A stretch of DNA of 57,433 bases from Catenibacterium sp. co_0103. GTDB lineage: Bacteria > Bacillota_I > Bacilli_A > Erysipelotrichales > Coprobacillaceae. The position numbers and the translations under genes were made by a program. Below, in pieces: positions 49,667 through 57,433 of the stretch (within the stretch, counting starts at the first letter, position 1; every line of letters starts with the position of its first letter). The stretch covers positions 1 to 57,433 of the forward strand of contig NZ_RCYB01000006.1 in NCBI RefSeq assembly GCF_004168205.1. The letters are read 5' to 3'. Under the pieces are notes generated by a model. That model ran no database searches. It saw only the letters and a list, made by a program, of their open reading frames with translations, and was not told the origin of the DNA.

Positions 49667-50750
49667 TGACCCACCCTACCTGTGCACCACAGATGACATA
49701 AACATAATGTCCATAGACACCTGCAATCTTCACTTCAGTGCCTTTTTCACCTATAAACCAATGATCTGTATAATCATCTAAACAATAGAGATGATGATTT
49801 CTTTCATATAAGAATTCATTCTTAATAAAGATCATTACATGATCACTCACTCTATAACATTGACTAAACTCTTTTCCTTTCTTCATCATCTTTACTTCAT
49901 AATCAGGAAAAGCTATCTTATGGTCTACTTCACCATTACCATACAGATCTTTATTTAATACACCTATAGGAAATGGCTGTACACATTCTGTTTGGTATGT
50001 CACTTCCCCCTTATAACTATTTATAATAAGCGCATTTAATTGTGAGATAGGTTTCACACCTGTTCCTCCATCAATACAGATAATTTTCTTTTCTTCATCT
50101 ATAATAATGTCATTATGAATAGAACGAGGGAAATAATTGGATGTAGGAAGATGTCCTACTACAACTGTATACTTTAATGAATGTCCCAGTTCATAAAAAT
50201 GTTGGAGTTCGAGGTAAGATGATAAACCACACTCCTTATAATTATCTCTTGGTTCTACACCTGCATGGACAAATAAATAATCATTAAATAATAGTGTAGT
50301 AGGTAAATGGGACATGAACTTTAATTCTTGTTTAAGCTTTTCAGCCATAATCTTCTGCATACCTAAAGGTGTTTCATGTCCATCACTAAAATGTTCATGA
50401 TTATAAATATCTCTAATAATACCGTTCTTACTATTTCTTTTGAGATACTTAGGAATTTCTCCTGCAATTTCTGGAATAGTAAGTAATGCATTCATCGCCC
50501 ATTCACAATTTCCCATCAATATATAACACTTAGGAAAACGTGAAAGATTCATAATAAAGTGTATTGTTTCTAATACCTGGTCTCCTTTTTCTACAAAATC
50601 GCCAATAATCACTAAATAATCCTCTACAGGATCATAATTCACTTTTCTTAATAATTCTTTAAAGCGGTCTAAATGACCATGTATGTCTGATATCGCAATC
50701 AAGCGATAGTCATTCTTTTCTTTTTTAATTAAATGTTTAGGCTTTAACAT
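49644..50750 (-). CDS. Calcineurin-like metallophosphoesterase with SH3-like tail
   Basis: The first 230 residues form a metallophosphoesterase: SDIHGH, GDFVEKG, GNCE and GHLP blocks supply metal ligands, in the PPP/ApaH-like order. The final 60 residues (WFIGEKGTEVKIAGVYGHYV then GWVNEEDID) resemble an SH3b domain, odd for a protein with no signal peptide and thus probably cytoplasmic. AGGAGGT precedes the start. Its coupling to the autolysin suggests a role in wall or phosphate metabolism; the substrate (nucleotide or protein phosphate) is open. Confidence 0.82.
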   Translation of the reverse strand: MLKPKHLIKKEKNDYRLIAISDIHGHLDRFKELLRKVNYDPVEDYLVIIGDFVEKGDQVLETIHFIMNLSRFPKCYILMGNCEWAMNALLTIPEIAGEIPKYLKRNSKNGIIRDIYNHEHFSDGHETPLGMQKIMAEKLKQELKFMSHLPTTLLFNDYLFVHAGVEPRDNYKECGLSSYLELQHFYELGHSLKYTVVVGHLPTSNYFPRSIHNDIIIDEEKKIICIDGGTGVKPISQLNALIINSYKGEVTYQTECVQPFPIGVLNKDLYGNGEVDHKIAFPDYEVKMMKKGKEFSQCYRVSDHVMIFIKNEFLYERNHHLYCLDDYTDHWFIGEKGTEVKIAGVYGHYVYVICGAQVGWVNEEDIDY

Positions 50751-50776
50751 AAATACCTCCTGATATCATTCTACAA

Positions 50777-50801
50777 CAAAAAAAGTAGGTTGACCCTACT
50801 T
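50777..50801 (-). terminator. Terminator of the acn-icd-gntR operon
   Basis: On the minus strand AAGTAGG, loop GTCAA, CCTACTT, then T. Confidence 0.85.
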
Positions 50802-51470
50802 TCTTGTTGCATAATATTTTCTTACAAGCATCTGTGTTTTACGAATATGTCTTTGAATACGTTCTGTTGCTTCCTCTTTGTCTCTATCAATGATAGCTTC
50901 TAGAATAGCACGATGTTCTGCAAGTGATGATTCTAAACGTTCTGGACGTGCAATAGAATGTCTTGATGTCACAGAGACATAGTAATGAATATCCTTAAGA
51001 ATCTGTTCAAAATAGGTAGACTGTGTTGCCTGATAAATAGACTCATGGAATAAAATATTAAAATCATTCACTTTATCAAAGTCGCCCTTTGTAGTATAGA
51101 ATTCTAGTAATTCAAATACTTCTTTAATTTTAGCAAGATGTACTTCATCTATACGATCAATTGCGAATGAAACAGCTAATCCCTCTAAAGAAAGACGTAT
51201 TTCAAACATATCATCAATATCACGAGGTGAAAAACCTTTCACATAAACACCTTTGTTAGGAATACTTTCTACTAAACCTTCTAATTCTAGCTGTTTTAAT
51301 GCTTCTCTAATAGGTGTACGAGAAATTTTCAATTCTTTCGCAAGTGTTAATTCATTTAGTTTATCACCGCATTGATAACTTTCATTAAGAATACGATCAC
51401 GTAATAAGATAAATATTTTAGAGCCCAATGATCCATGGGAAGTTGATTCAAAAATGCTATGAGATGGCAT
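50796..51470 (-). CDS. GntR-family (FadR/FCD) transcriptional regulator
   Basis: A 224-residue regulator with an N-terminal GntR winged helix (LRDRILNESYQCGDKLNE, RTPIREALKQLELEGLV) and an all-helical FCD ligand-binding domain with conserved acidic and His positions (NILFHESIYQA, HRAILEAI). FCD regulators sense small acids such as citrate, fumarate or 2-oxoacids. It is the third gene after aconitase and isocitrate dehydrogenase and probably controls them. The start at 51470 has AGGAGG upstream; a longer frame to 51542 has none. Confidence 0.88.
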   Translation of the reverse strand: MPSHSIFESTSHGSLGSKIFILLRDRILNESYQCGDKLNELTLAKELKISRTPIREALKQLELEGLVESIPNKGVYVKGFSPRDIDDMFEIRLSLEGLAVSFAIDRIDEVHLAKIKEVFELLEFYTTKGDFDKVNDFNILFHESIYQATQSTYFEQILKDIHYYVSVTSRHSIARPERLESSLAEHRAILEAIIDRDKEEATERIQRHIRKTQMLVRKYYATRK

Positions 51471-51486
51471 TTCATTGTCCCTCCTC

Positions 51487-52479
51487 TTATAATTTATCGA
51501 TAATTGCGTCTGTAAACTCTTTTGTAGTTGCCTGTCCACCAATATCAGGTGTTGTAAACTTACCTTCTTCTACAACTGCTGCTAAAGCTTCTCTTAAAGA
51601 TTGTGCTTCTTTCTGCTTATTTAATGCTTCAAGCATCATTGCGAATGCAAGAATTAAAGAACTTGGGTTCGCAATACCTTTACCTGCAATATCAGGTGCA
51701 CTGCCATGAACAGCTTCATAAATACGGTAGTCGTCACCAATATTACCTGATGGTGCAATACCAAGACCACCTACAAGACCTGCACATAAGTCAGAAACAA
51801 TATCCCCATATAAGTTAGGTGCAACAAGAACATCAAATGTTTCTGGACGCTGTACAAGCTGCATACACATATTATCAATAATAACTTCCTGTGTTTCTAT
51901 TTCTGGATAGTCTTTTGCCACTTCTCTATAACAATCAAGGAAAAGACCATCTGTATACTTCATTATATTGGCTTTATGGATGGATGTCACTTTTTTTCTG
52001 TTATTTGTGCGTGCATATTCAAATGCATAACGACAAATACGTGTAGAAGCTTCTCTAGTGATCAACTTAACACCATTCGCAATATCATCAGTGAGCATAT
52101 ATTCAATACCTTTATATAAATCTTCAGTATTTTCTCTAATGATGACTAAATCAATATTTTCATATTTAGAATCAATACCCTTGAAGTTACGTAAAGGACG
52201 TACATTAGCATAAGTAGAGAATTTCTGTCTTAATGCAACATTCACACTTCTAAAGCCTGTTCCAATTGGAGTTGCTGTAGGACCTTTTAATGCCCATTTG
52301 TATTCTTCAATTGCATCTACAAGACCAGGTTCCCATACTTCACCTGTTTCTTTTGCATATTGGGCACCTGCTCTATATTTAACCCATTCAATATCTAGGT
52401 TCATTGCTTTTGTGATAGATTCAACACTTGCTGAAATCTCTGGTCCAATACCATCACCTGGAATAAGTACTGCTTTCAT
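51487..52479 (-). CDS. icd: NAD-dependent isocitrate dehydrogenase
   Basis: Oxidises isocitrate to 2-oxoglutarate. The 330-residue protein is the short IDH/IMDH type: GDGIGPEI, SVNVALRQKF (substrate phosphate/isocitrate loop SxNxxLR), IRENTEDLYKG and YGDIVSDLCAGLVGG with the metal-binding Asp. The short form and isocitrate-like loop favour IDH over isopropylmalate dehydrogenase; neighbour aconitase supports this. It overlaps acn by one base. Confidence 0.88.
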   Translation of the reverse strand: MKAVLIPGDGIGPEISASVESITKAMNLDIEWVKYRAGAQYAKETGEVWEPGLVDAIEEYKWALKGPTATPIGTGFRSVNVALRQKFSTYANVRPLRNFKGIDSKYENIDLVIIRENTEDLYKGIEYMLTDDIANGVKLITREASTRICRYAFEYARTNNRKKVTSIHKANIMKYTDGLFLDCYREVAKDYPEIETQEVIIDNMCMQLVQRPETFDVLVAPNLYGDIVSDLCAGLVGGLGIAPSGNIGDDYRIYEAVHGSAPDIAGKGIANPSSLILAFAMMLEALNKQKEAQSLREALAAVVEEGKFTTPDIGGQATTKEFTDAIIDKL

Positions 52480-54398
52480 TAGAAATCTCCTCCTAGTTCT
52501 TTAATTGCGTTTAATAATCCACCATACTGAATCATGACTTTTTCACGTGCTGATAATGATAGACGTGCTGTAATAGTTTCATTTGTATTCTTATTAGTCA
52601 CTACAATGTCTTTACCTTCTTCTACAGATGTTAATAAATCACTTAATTCGTAATCATCCTGATCATTGAAGAAATCGTAATCTTTCGCATCAATAACAAG
52701 TGGAAGAATACCATTGTTGATTAAGTTAGAACGATGAATTCTCGCAAATGAAATGGCGAAGATAGCTTTGATCTTTAAGTAGTTAGGTACTAATGCAGCA
52801 TGTTCTCTTGATGAACCCTGTCCATAGTTATCTCCACCTACAATGAAACCACCATTGTTTTTAACGGCTCTATTATAGAATTCAGAATCTACCTTAGAGA
52901 ATGAGAACTTAGCTAAATGAGGGACATTAGAACGGAATGGAAGTAGTTTAGAATCAGAAGGTACAATATGGTCTGTAGAAATATTGTCTCCTACTTTTAA
53001 TACAACCTTACCAGTCACTGTATCTGTTAACTTATCTCCTCTAGGAACTGGTTTGATGTTAGGTCCCATATAGATTTTATTATCAGGGATATATTCACTA
53101 ATAAAGAAGTTAGGATTCTTCACAAATGGTGTATCTGGTACTTCTTCTAATACCATATCATTTTCAAATTCCTGTGATAAATAACCTTTGACTGCAGATA
53201 ATGCAGCAACTTCTGGGGATACAAGATATACACTTGCATCATTTGTACCAGAACGTCCTTTAAAGTTACGGTTGATTGTTCTTAAAGATACACCTTTTGA
53301 TAATGGAGCCTGTCCCATACCGATACAAGGGCCACAACCACATTCAAGGATTCTAGCACCTGCATGAATCATATCTGCAAGAGCACCATTTTGTGCAAGC
53401 ATAGAAAGAATTGAAGAAGAACCTGGAGCGATAACTAAAGAAACATCTTCAGCTACTTTACGACCTTTTAAGATTTTTGCAGCACGCATCATATCTGGTA
53501 AAGATGAGTTTGTACAAGAACCAATGACTACCTGATTGATCTTCATACCTTCTAATTCTTTTACATCTACTACATTATCTGGTGAATGAGGCTGAGCAAC
53601 CATAGGAACTAATGTAGACATATCGATTTCAATAGTTTCATCATATGTTGCATCATCATCAGCTTTCATTTCAACATATTCATCTTCTCTACCCTGCTGT
53701 TTTAAGTAAGCTAAAGTATTTTCATCTGTTGGGAATACTGAAGTAGTGGCACCAAGTTCTGCACCCATGTTACAGATAGTCGCACGGTCAGTAAGTGAAA
53801 GATCATTTAAACCTTCACCTGTATATTCAACAATCTTATTAACCCCACCTTTTACTGATAATTCCTGTAAGATTTTTAAGATAACATCTTTTGCAGATAC
53901 CCAAGGTGCTTTACGTCCTGTTAGTTTAACCTGTAATACTGATGGACACTGAACATAGTACTTACCTGTTGCCATGGCAACAGCGACATCAAGTCCTCCT
54001 GCACCAATCGCAATCATACCCATTGCACCACATGTTGGTGTATGAGAATCTGAACCAATAAGCGTCTTACCTGGATGTGAGAAATTTTCAAGCTGTAACT
54101 GATGACAAACACCATTACCTGGTTTAGAGAATGTGATACCATGTTTTCTTGCAACAGACTTAATAAATTCATGGTCATCCATGTTTTCAAAACCAGTTTG
54201 AAGCATGTTATGGTCAATATAAGCCACGGCTTTTTCTACTGCAACATGACCTACATTCATTGCTTCTAACTGAAGATAAGCCATTGTACCTGTAGAATCC
54301 TGTGTTAAAGTCTGGTCAATTCCAATACAAATAGATGTTCCTGGAACTAATTCTCCTTCTTTAAGATGTGCATTCAAGATTTTATACGCTAGATTCAT
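52479..54398 (-). CDS. acn: Aconitate hydratase
   Basis: Citrate to isocitrate through a 4Fe-4S cluster. The 639-residue protein has the cluster cysteines in SCTNSS and CGCGPCIGM, the early block IGSDSHTPTCGAMG and the swivel domain GDNYGQGSSREHAA. This compact form is close to the isopropylmalate isomerase-like aconitases of anaerobic Bacillota. The start at 54398 has GGGGGAG nine bases upstream. It leads the operon with icd and gntR; citrate synthase is not in the window. Confidence 0.92.
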   Translation of the reverse strand: MNLAYKILNAHLKEGELVPGTSICIGIDQTLTQDSTGTMAYLQLEAMNVGHVAVEKAVAYIDHNMLQTGFENMDDHEFIKSVARKHGITFSKPGNGVCHQLQLENFSHPGKTLIGSDSHTPTCGAMGMIAIGAGGLDVAVAMATGKYYVQCPSVLQVKLTGRKAPWVSAKDVILKILQELSVKGGVNKIVEYTGEGLNDLSLTDRATICNMGAELGATTSVFPTDENTLAYLKQQGREDEYVEMKADDDATYDETIEIDMSTLVPMVAQPHSPDNVVDVKELEGMKINQVVIGSCTNSSLPDMMRAAKILKGRKVAEDVSLVIAPGSSSILSMLAQNGALADMIHAGARILECGCGPCIGMGQAPLSKGVSLRTINRNFKGRSGTNDASVYLVSPEVAALSAVKGYLSQEFENDMVLEEVPDTPFVKNPNFFISEYIPDNKIYMGPNIKPVPRGDKLTDTVTGKVVLKVGDNISTDHIVPSDSKLLPFRSNVPHLAKFSFSKVDSEFYNRAVKNNGGFIVGGDNYGQGSSREHAALVPNYLKIKAIFAISFARIHRSNLINNGILPLVIDAKDYDFFNDQDDYELSDLLTSVEEGKDIVVTNKNTNETITARLSLSAREKVMIQYGGLLNAIKELGGDF

Positions 54399-54526
54399 AT
54401 AATCTTCTCCCCCTTGTTTCTTATTGTATACAATTATACACATATACTATTATCTGTGCAATATAAAAAACAAAGATAATTTGTATTTATTTCGTTAAAT
54501 TGGTACAATACATTGGGTGATGAAAA

Positions 54527-56383
54527 ATGATATTATCTTGTTCAGGACTATCTAAATCTTATTCAGGAAAAGAAGTCCTAAAAAATATAACATTCCATAT
54601 AGAAGAGCATGATAAACTTGCCATTATTGGTGTTAATGGTGCTGGTAAGAGTACATTGCTTAGAATTCTTTTAAATGAAGAAGCTTATGATGATGGTATA
54701 ATGACTATTGCGAAGAATATTCGTATTGGTACATTGAATCAGGAACATAAGTTTGATCTTAATAAGAGTATTTATGAAACATTAGAAGAACCTTTTGAAG
54801 ATTTAAAGAAGATAGAAAAACGTATTCGTGAATTGGAACAGGAAATGGCTGTCACAAATGATTTAGATACAATTATGAATCAGTATGATTCTTTATTATC
54901 TAAATTCCAGGATGAAGGCGGTTATGCCATGGAGTCACAGGTAAAAGGTATTCTCAATGGTTTAGGTTTTGATGAGGATATGTGGTATAAACCTATTGGT
55001 ATTTTATCTGGTGGACAGAAGACAAGAATTGCGTTAGGTCAGTTGTTATTACGTTCTCCCGATTTATTATTACTTGATGAACCGACCAACCATCTTGATG
55101 TAAATTCTATTGAATGGTTGGAAAACTATTTAAAACAGTATAATAAAGCTGTAATTGTAGTATCTCATGACCGTTATTTTATTGATCAAGTGTCTACTTC
55201 TATTATGGAAATAGAGAATGGTAAGAGTAAGATCTATAAATGTAATTATTCTAAATATGCTGAAATCAAGAAGCATGATCGTGATGTAGAATTAAAACAT
55301 TATTTAAATAACCAGAAAGATATTAAACGTATGCAGGAGTCTATTGATCGTTTAAAATCTTATAACCGTGAAAAACAGGTAAAACGTGCTGAGTCTAAAG
55401 AGAAAGCACTTGAACGTATGGAGAAGGTAGAAAGGCCTGAAAGTCTTCCTTCTAGTATCCGTTTTGCATTTGAGCCTGAAGTAGAGAGTGGTTATGATGT
55501 TTTAAAAGTAGATGATGTAGCGATGGCTTTTGATAAGCCATTGTTTGATTCTGTGTCTTTTGAAGTTAAGAAAGGTGAAAGAGTTGCTTTACTTGGACCT
55601 AATGGTGTAGGTAAGACAACTATGTTCCATTTGATTCTTAAAGATTATTTACCTGTACATGGACGTATTCGTTTAGGTTCTAAGGTGATGATTGGTTATT
55701 ATGATCAGGAACAGACTTCTTTATCTCCTGAAAAGACAATTTTTGATGAAATACATGATGCTTATCCTGATATGAATAATACAGAAATCAGAAATATCTG
55801 TGCTGCATTCTTATTCAAAGGTGAAGATGTATTTAAAACAATTGATGTTTTATCCGGTGGTGAAAAAGGACGCATCGTCTTAATTAAGCTATTACTTAAT
55901 AAGGCAAACTTCTTAATTCTAGATGAACCAACAAACCATTTAGATATTCAATCTAAGGAAGTACTAGAAGATGCATTATTAGATTTTCCTGGTACTATTC
56001 TCTTTATTTCTCATGACCGTTATTTTATTAATAAATTGGCTACCAAGATTGTAGAGATGAATCCACATGGTGATGAAATATTTGGTGGTAACTATTCTTA
56101 TTATCTTGAACATCGTAAAGTAGAAGAAGTTGTGAAAGAAACATCTGTAAAAGTTCAAAATAACATTGATAAGAAAAAGAAGAATAGATTAAAGAAGATA
56201 GAAAATGATATTTCTGACTTTGAAGAGAAGATCAGTGCGAAGAAAGAAGAACTCCATAGCGATGAAGTGATGAATGATTATCAGAAGTATAATGAAATCA
56301 CTGCTGAACTAGAAGATTTAAACAACAAATTAGAAGAACTCATGACGGAATGGGAAGAACTTTCAGAAGAGATGAACGCTTAA
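54527..56383 (+). CDS. ABC-F family ATPase
   Basis: A 618-residue protein with two ABC domains on one chain and no membrane helices: Walker A GVNGAGKST and GPNGVGKTT, signatures LSGGQKTR and LSGGEKGR, Walker B LLLDEPTNHLD and LILDEPTNHLD. A charged linker (about 245-315) and a C-terminal coiled coil (from about 545) match the YdiF/Uup branch. These proteins act on the ribosome in translation or resistance; the precise type cannot be decided. It diverges from acn by about 130 bases. Confidence 0.9.
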   Translation: MILSCSGLSKSYSGKEVLKNITFHIEEHDKLAIIGVNGAGKSTLLRILLNEEAYDDGIMTIAKNIRIGTLNQEHKFDLNKSIYETLEEPFEDLKKIEKRIRELEQEMAVTNDLDTIMNQYDSLLSKFQDEGGYAMESQVKGILNGLGFDEDMWYKPIGILSGGQKTRIALGQLLLRSPDLLLLDEPTNHLDVNSIEWLENYLKQYNKAVIVVSHDRYFIDQVSTSIMEIENGKSKIYKCNYSKYAEIKKHDRDVELKHYLNNQKDIKRMQESIDRLKSYNREKQVKRAESKEKALERMEKVERPESLPSSIRFAFEPEVESGYDVLKVDDVAMAFDKPLFDSVSFEVKKGERVALLGPNGVGKTTMFHLILKDYLPVHGRIRLGSKVMIGYYDQEQTSLSPEKTIFDEIHDAYPDMNNTEIRNICAAFLFKGEDVFKTIDVLSGGEKGRIVLIKLLLNKANFLILDEPTNHLDIQSKEVLEDALLDFPGTILFISHDRYFINKLATKIVEMNPHGDEIFGGNYSYYLEHRKVEEVVKETSVKVQNNIDKKKKNRLKKIENDISDFEEKISAKKEELHSDEVMNDYQKYNEITAELEDLNNKLEELMTEWEELSEEMNA

Positions 56384-56384
56384 A

Positions 56385-56408
56385 AGGACTAGGGGCAACC
56401 CTAGTCCT
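56385..56408. terminator. Bidirectional terminator
   Basis: AGGACTAGGG, loop GCAA, CCCTAGTCCT between the convergent ABC-F and membrane-protein genes; AATTTCTTT follows on + strand, and CTTTTAA on the minus strand. Confidence 0.75.
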
Positions 56409-57255
56409 AATTTCTTTGTTTTAAGTTATAGATAAGTATAAATGCACAGATAAAATCACCAATGATTGACACAATAAATGGATAAAATGCATAAAGATCT
56501 TTTAATGTTGGCAAGAAAGATAAGACAAAAATATTCTGTGAATAACATAAGAACTTAATGCCTATCACCATAAAGGCAATCATATAAGCAAACCATAAAC
56601 AATAATGTGTATAGATTCCTCCTGGCACCACATGCTTTAATCTTTCATATTCATTCTCTGTTCCTCTATTATGAGATAACTTAATATACATATTCTTATA
56701 TATCTTGAGATTCATACGTGAGAACATAATAATTGGAATATAGAGTAATGTCCAGAAACCAATAGTCCCTAAGTAAGGACACAGTAAACCACTCACAATA
56801 GAAGCACCCATGCATATATAGAAGGAACGTGGCATAGTAAATGTCAGCCCTTCAGGATCAAAGTAATCATAAAGTTCTCTTCCACCATAACGATGTAACC
56901 ATTTATTTCTTTCATCATAAACAGTCTTAATAGATAAGACATTAACCATTAGACCAATCATATAGAGTACTGTATTCAGCAATTCCCCTCTTTTATTAAT
57001 AAGAGTCACAGTACTGTCTCCATCTAATTGATAAAGGAAAAGCATAATAACTGAAGTCACAATAACTAACATTACAGATAGTATAAAATAAGCATTATAG
57101 AGTGTATCTTTTTCTGAATCATCAGCCTTTTTAATACGATATTCCATTAAGCAATAAAGACCTGTTTCTATTAATACAACAAGACTTCCTAAACCTATAG
57201 GAGGATTAATTAGGAAAATAAACCAGCTTATTAGCGATAAAATAATAGCGTTCAT
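56407..57255 (-). CDS. Multi-pass membrane protein, unknown
   Basis: A 282-residue protein with about seven predicted membrane helices (first near 4-28) and polar loops such as RYGGRELYDYFDPEGLTFTM. No family is recognised and there is no ATPase or catalytic motif. AGGGAGG-like sequence stands before the ATG. It is a single-gene unit converging with the ABC-F gene; transport or sensing roles are guesses only. Confidence 0.75.
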   Translation of the reverse strand: MNAIILSLISWFIFLINPPIGLGSLVVLIETGLYCLMEYRIKKADDSEKDTLYNAYFILSVMLVIVTSVIMLFLYQLDGDSTVTLINKRGELLNTVLYMIGLMVNVLSIKTVYDERNKWLHRYGGRELYDYFDPEGLTFTMPRSFYICMGASIVSGLLCPYLGTIGFWTLLYIPIIMFSRMNLKIYKNMYIKLSHNRGTENEYERLKHVVPGGIYTHYCLWFAYMIAFMVIGIKFLCYSQNIFVLSFLPTLKDLYAFYPFIVSIIGDFICAFILIYNLKQRN

Positions 57256-57324
57256 ATTTCCCTCCTTTCCAACCTATCATACACTAAAAAAAACATCCGG
57301 AAAAGACTAAACTGGTTCAAAAGT

Positions 57325-57388
57325 CAAGGACAGAATGTTGACAGTCCTTGCCAAATGAGCATCACCGTAAGGTGATGCTCTTTTTTTT
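57325..57388 (+). terminator. Two-hairpin transcript end
   Basis: A 7 bp stem CAAGGAC / GTCCTTG (57325-57331 with 57344-57350) is followed by a strong 10 bp stem GAGCATCACC / GGTGATGCTC, loop GTAA, and eight T (57381-57388). No + strand gene lies close upstream, so it may end a small RNA or be the attenuator of a gene beyond the window. Confidence 0.75.
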
Positions 57389-57433
57389 CGCGCCCTCTAT
57401 CTCTCTATCTCCACGACGAAAAGAAGTCCTGAT

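Overview
The window is a chromosomal segment of an AT-rich Gram-positive bacterium. HPr kinase, the RNA polymerase delta subunit, a YwiB-like (DUF1934) gene close to argS, AGGAGG ribosome binding sites and a CcpA-type cre palindrome all point to Bacillota. The overall gene style suggests a gut Erysipelotrichia/Coprobacillaceae relative; that last step is inference. Most of the window is compact housekeeping sequence with short gaps, 1 to 26 base overlaps and strong intrinsic terminators.

Layout: 0.25-5.5 kb (+) carries argJ-argB, a lipoprotein amidase and a TtcA-TcdA-DJ-1 set. A tRNA-Glu (-) follows, then a small lipoprotein and an aldo/keto reductase. 7.1-17.2 kb is the main accessory locus. 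Two pairs of ATPase-permease fusion genes of MacB type (all -) flank an AT-rich core with a small secreted protein, a DUF2599-like secreted protein, a membrane-anchored thioredoxin-like protein and tiny membrane ORFs. A beta-propeller-like lipoprotein lies just outside. Both secreted-protein genes look damaged: one by a 10-base tandem duplication inside its signal peptide, the other by lack of a start codon. A tRNA cluster (Asn, Glu, Gly; -) ends the region, and its tRNA-Glu is identical to the one at 5.6 kb, so the locus sits between 80-base direct repeats.

18.7-30 kb is mixed: an MIF-like tautomerase, a HAD phosphatase broken by an in-frame TGA, a lactate/hydroxyacid dehydrogenase, RlmI, a DUF3784 protein flanked by a copy of the rlmI 3' end, a DUF4143 ATPase behind a 36-base perfect palindrome, two unknown genes, a MetE-like protein, a flavodoxin-ferredoxin protein, an SDR and a RelA/SpoT-domain protein.

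29.6-38.9 kb (-) is one tight operon: S41 protease, uvrB, CCA-adding enzyme, uvrA, hprK, lgt. Then come gapA, and an operon HD-GNAT fusion, DUF1934, cardiolipin synthase, argS, rpoE. punA (+) and a GH1 6-phospho-beta-glucosidase (-) converge. A glucosaminidase overlaps a phosphoesterase with an SH3-like tail. An aconitase, isocitrate dehydrogenase, GntR operon supplies 2-oxoglutarate, which links to the glutamate-derived arginine branch at the start. An ABC-F ATPase, a membrane protein and a possible small RNA or leader close the window.
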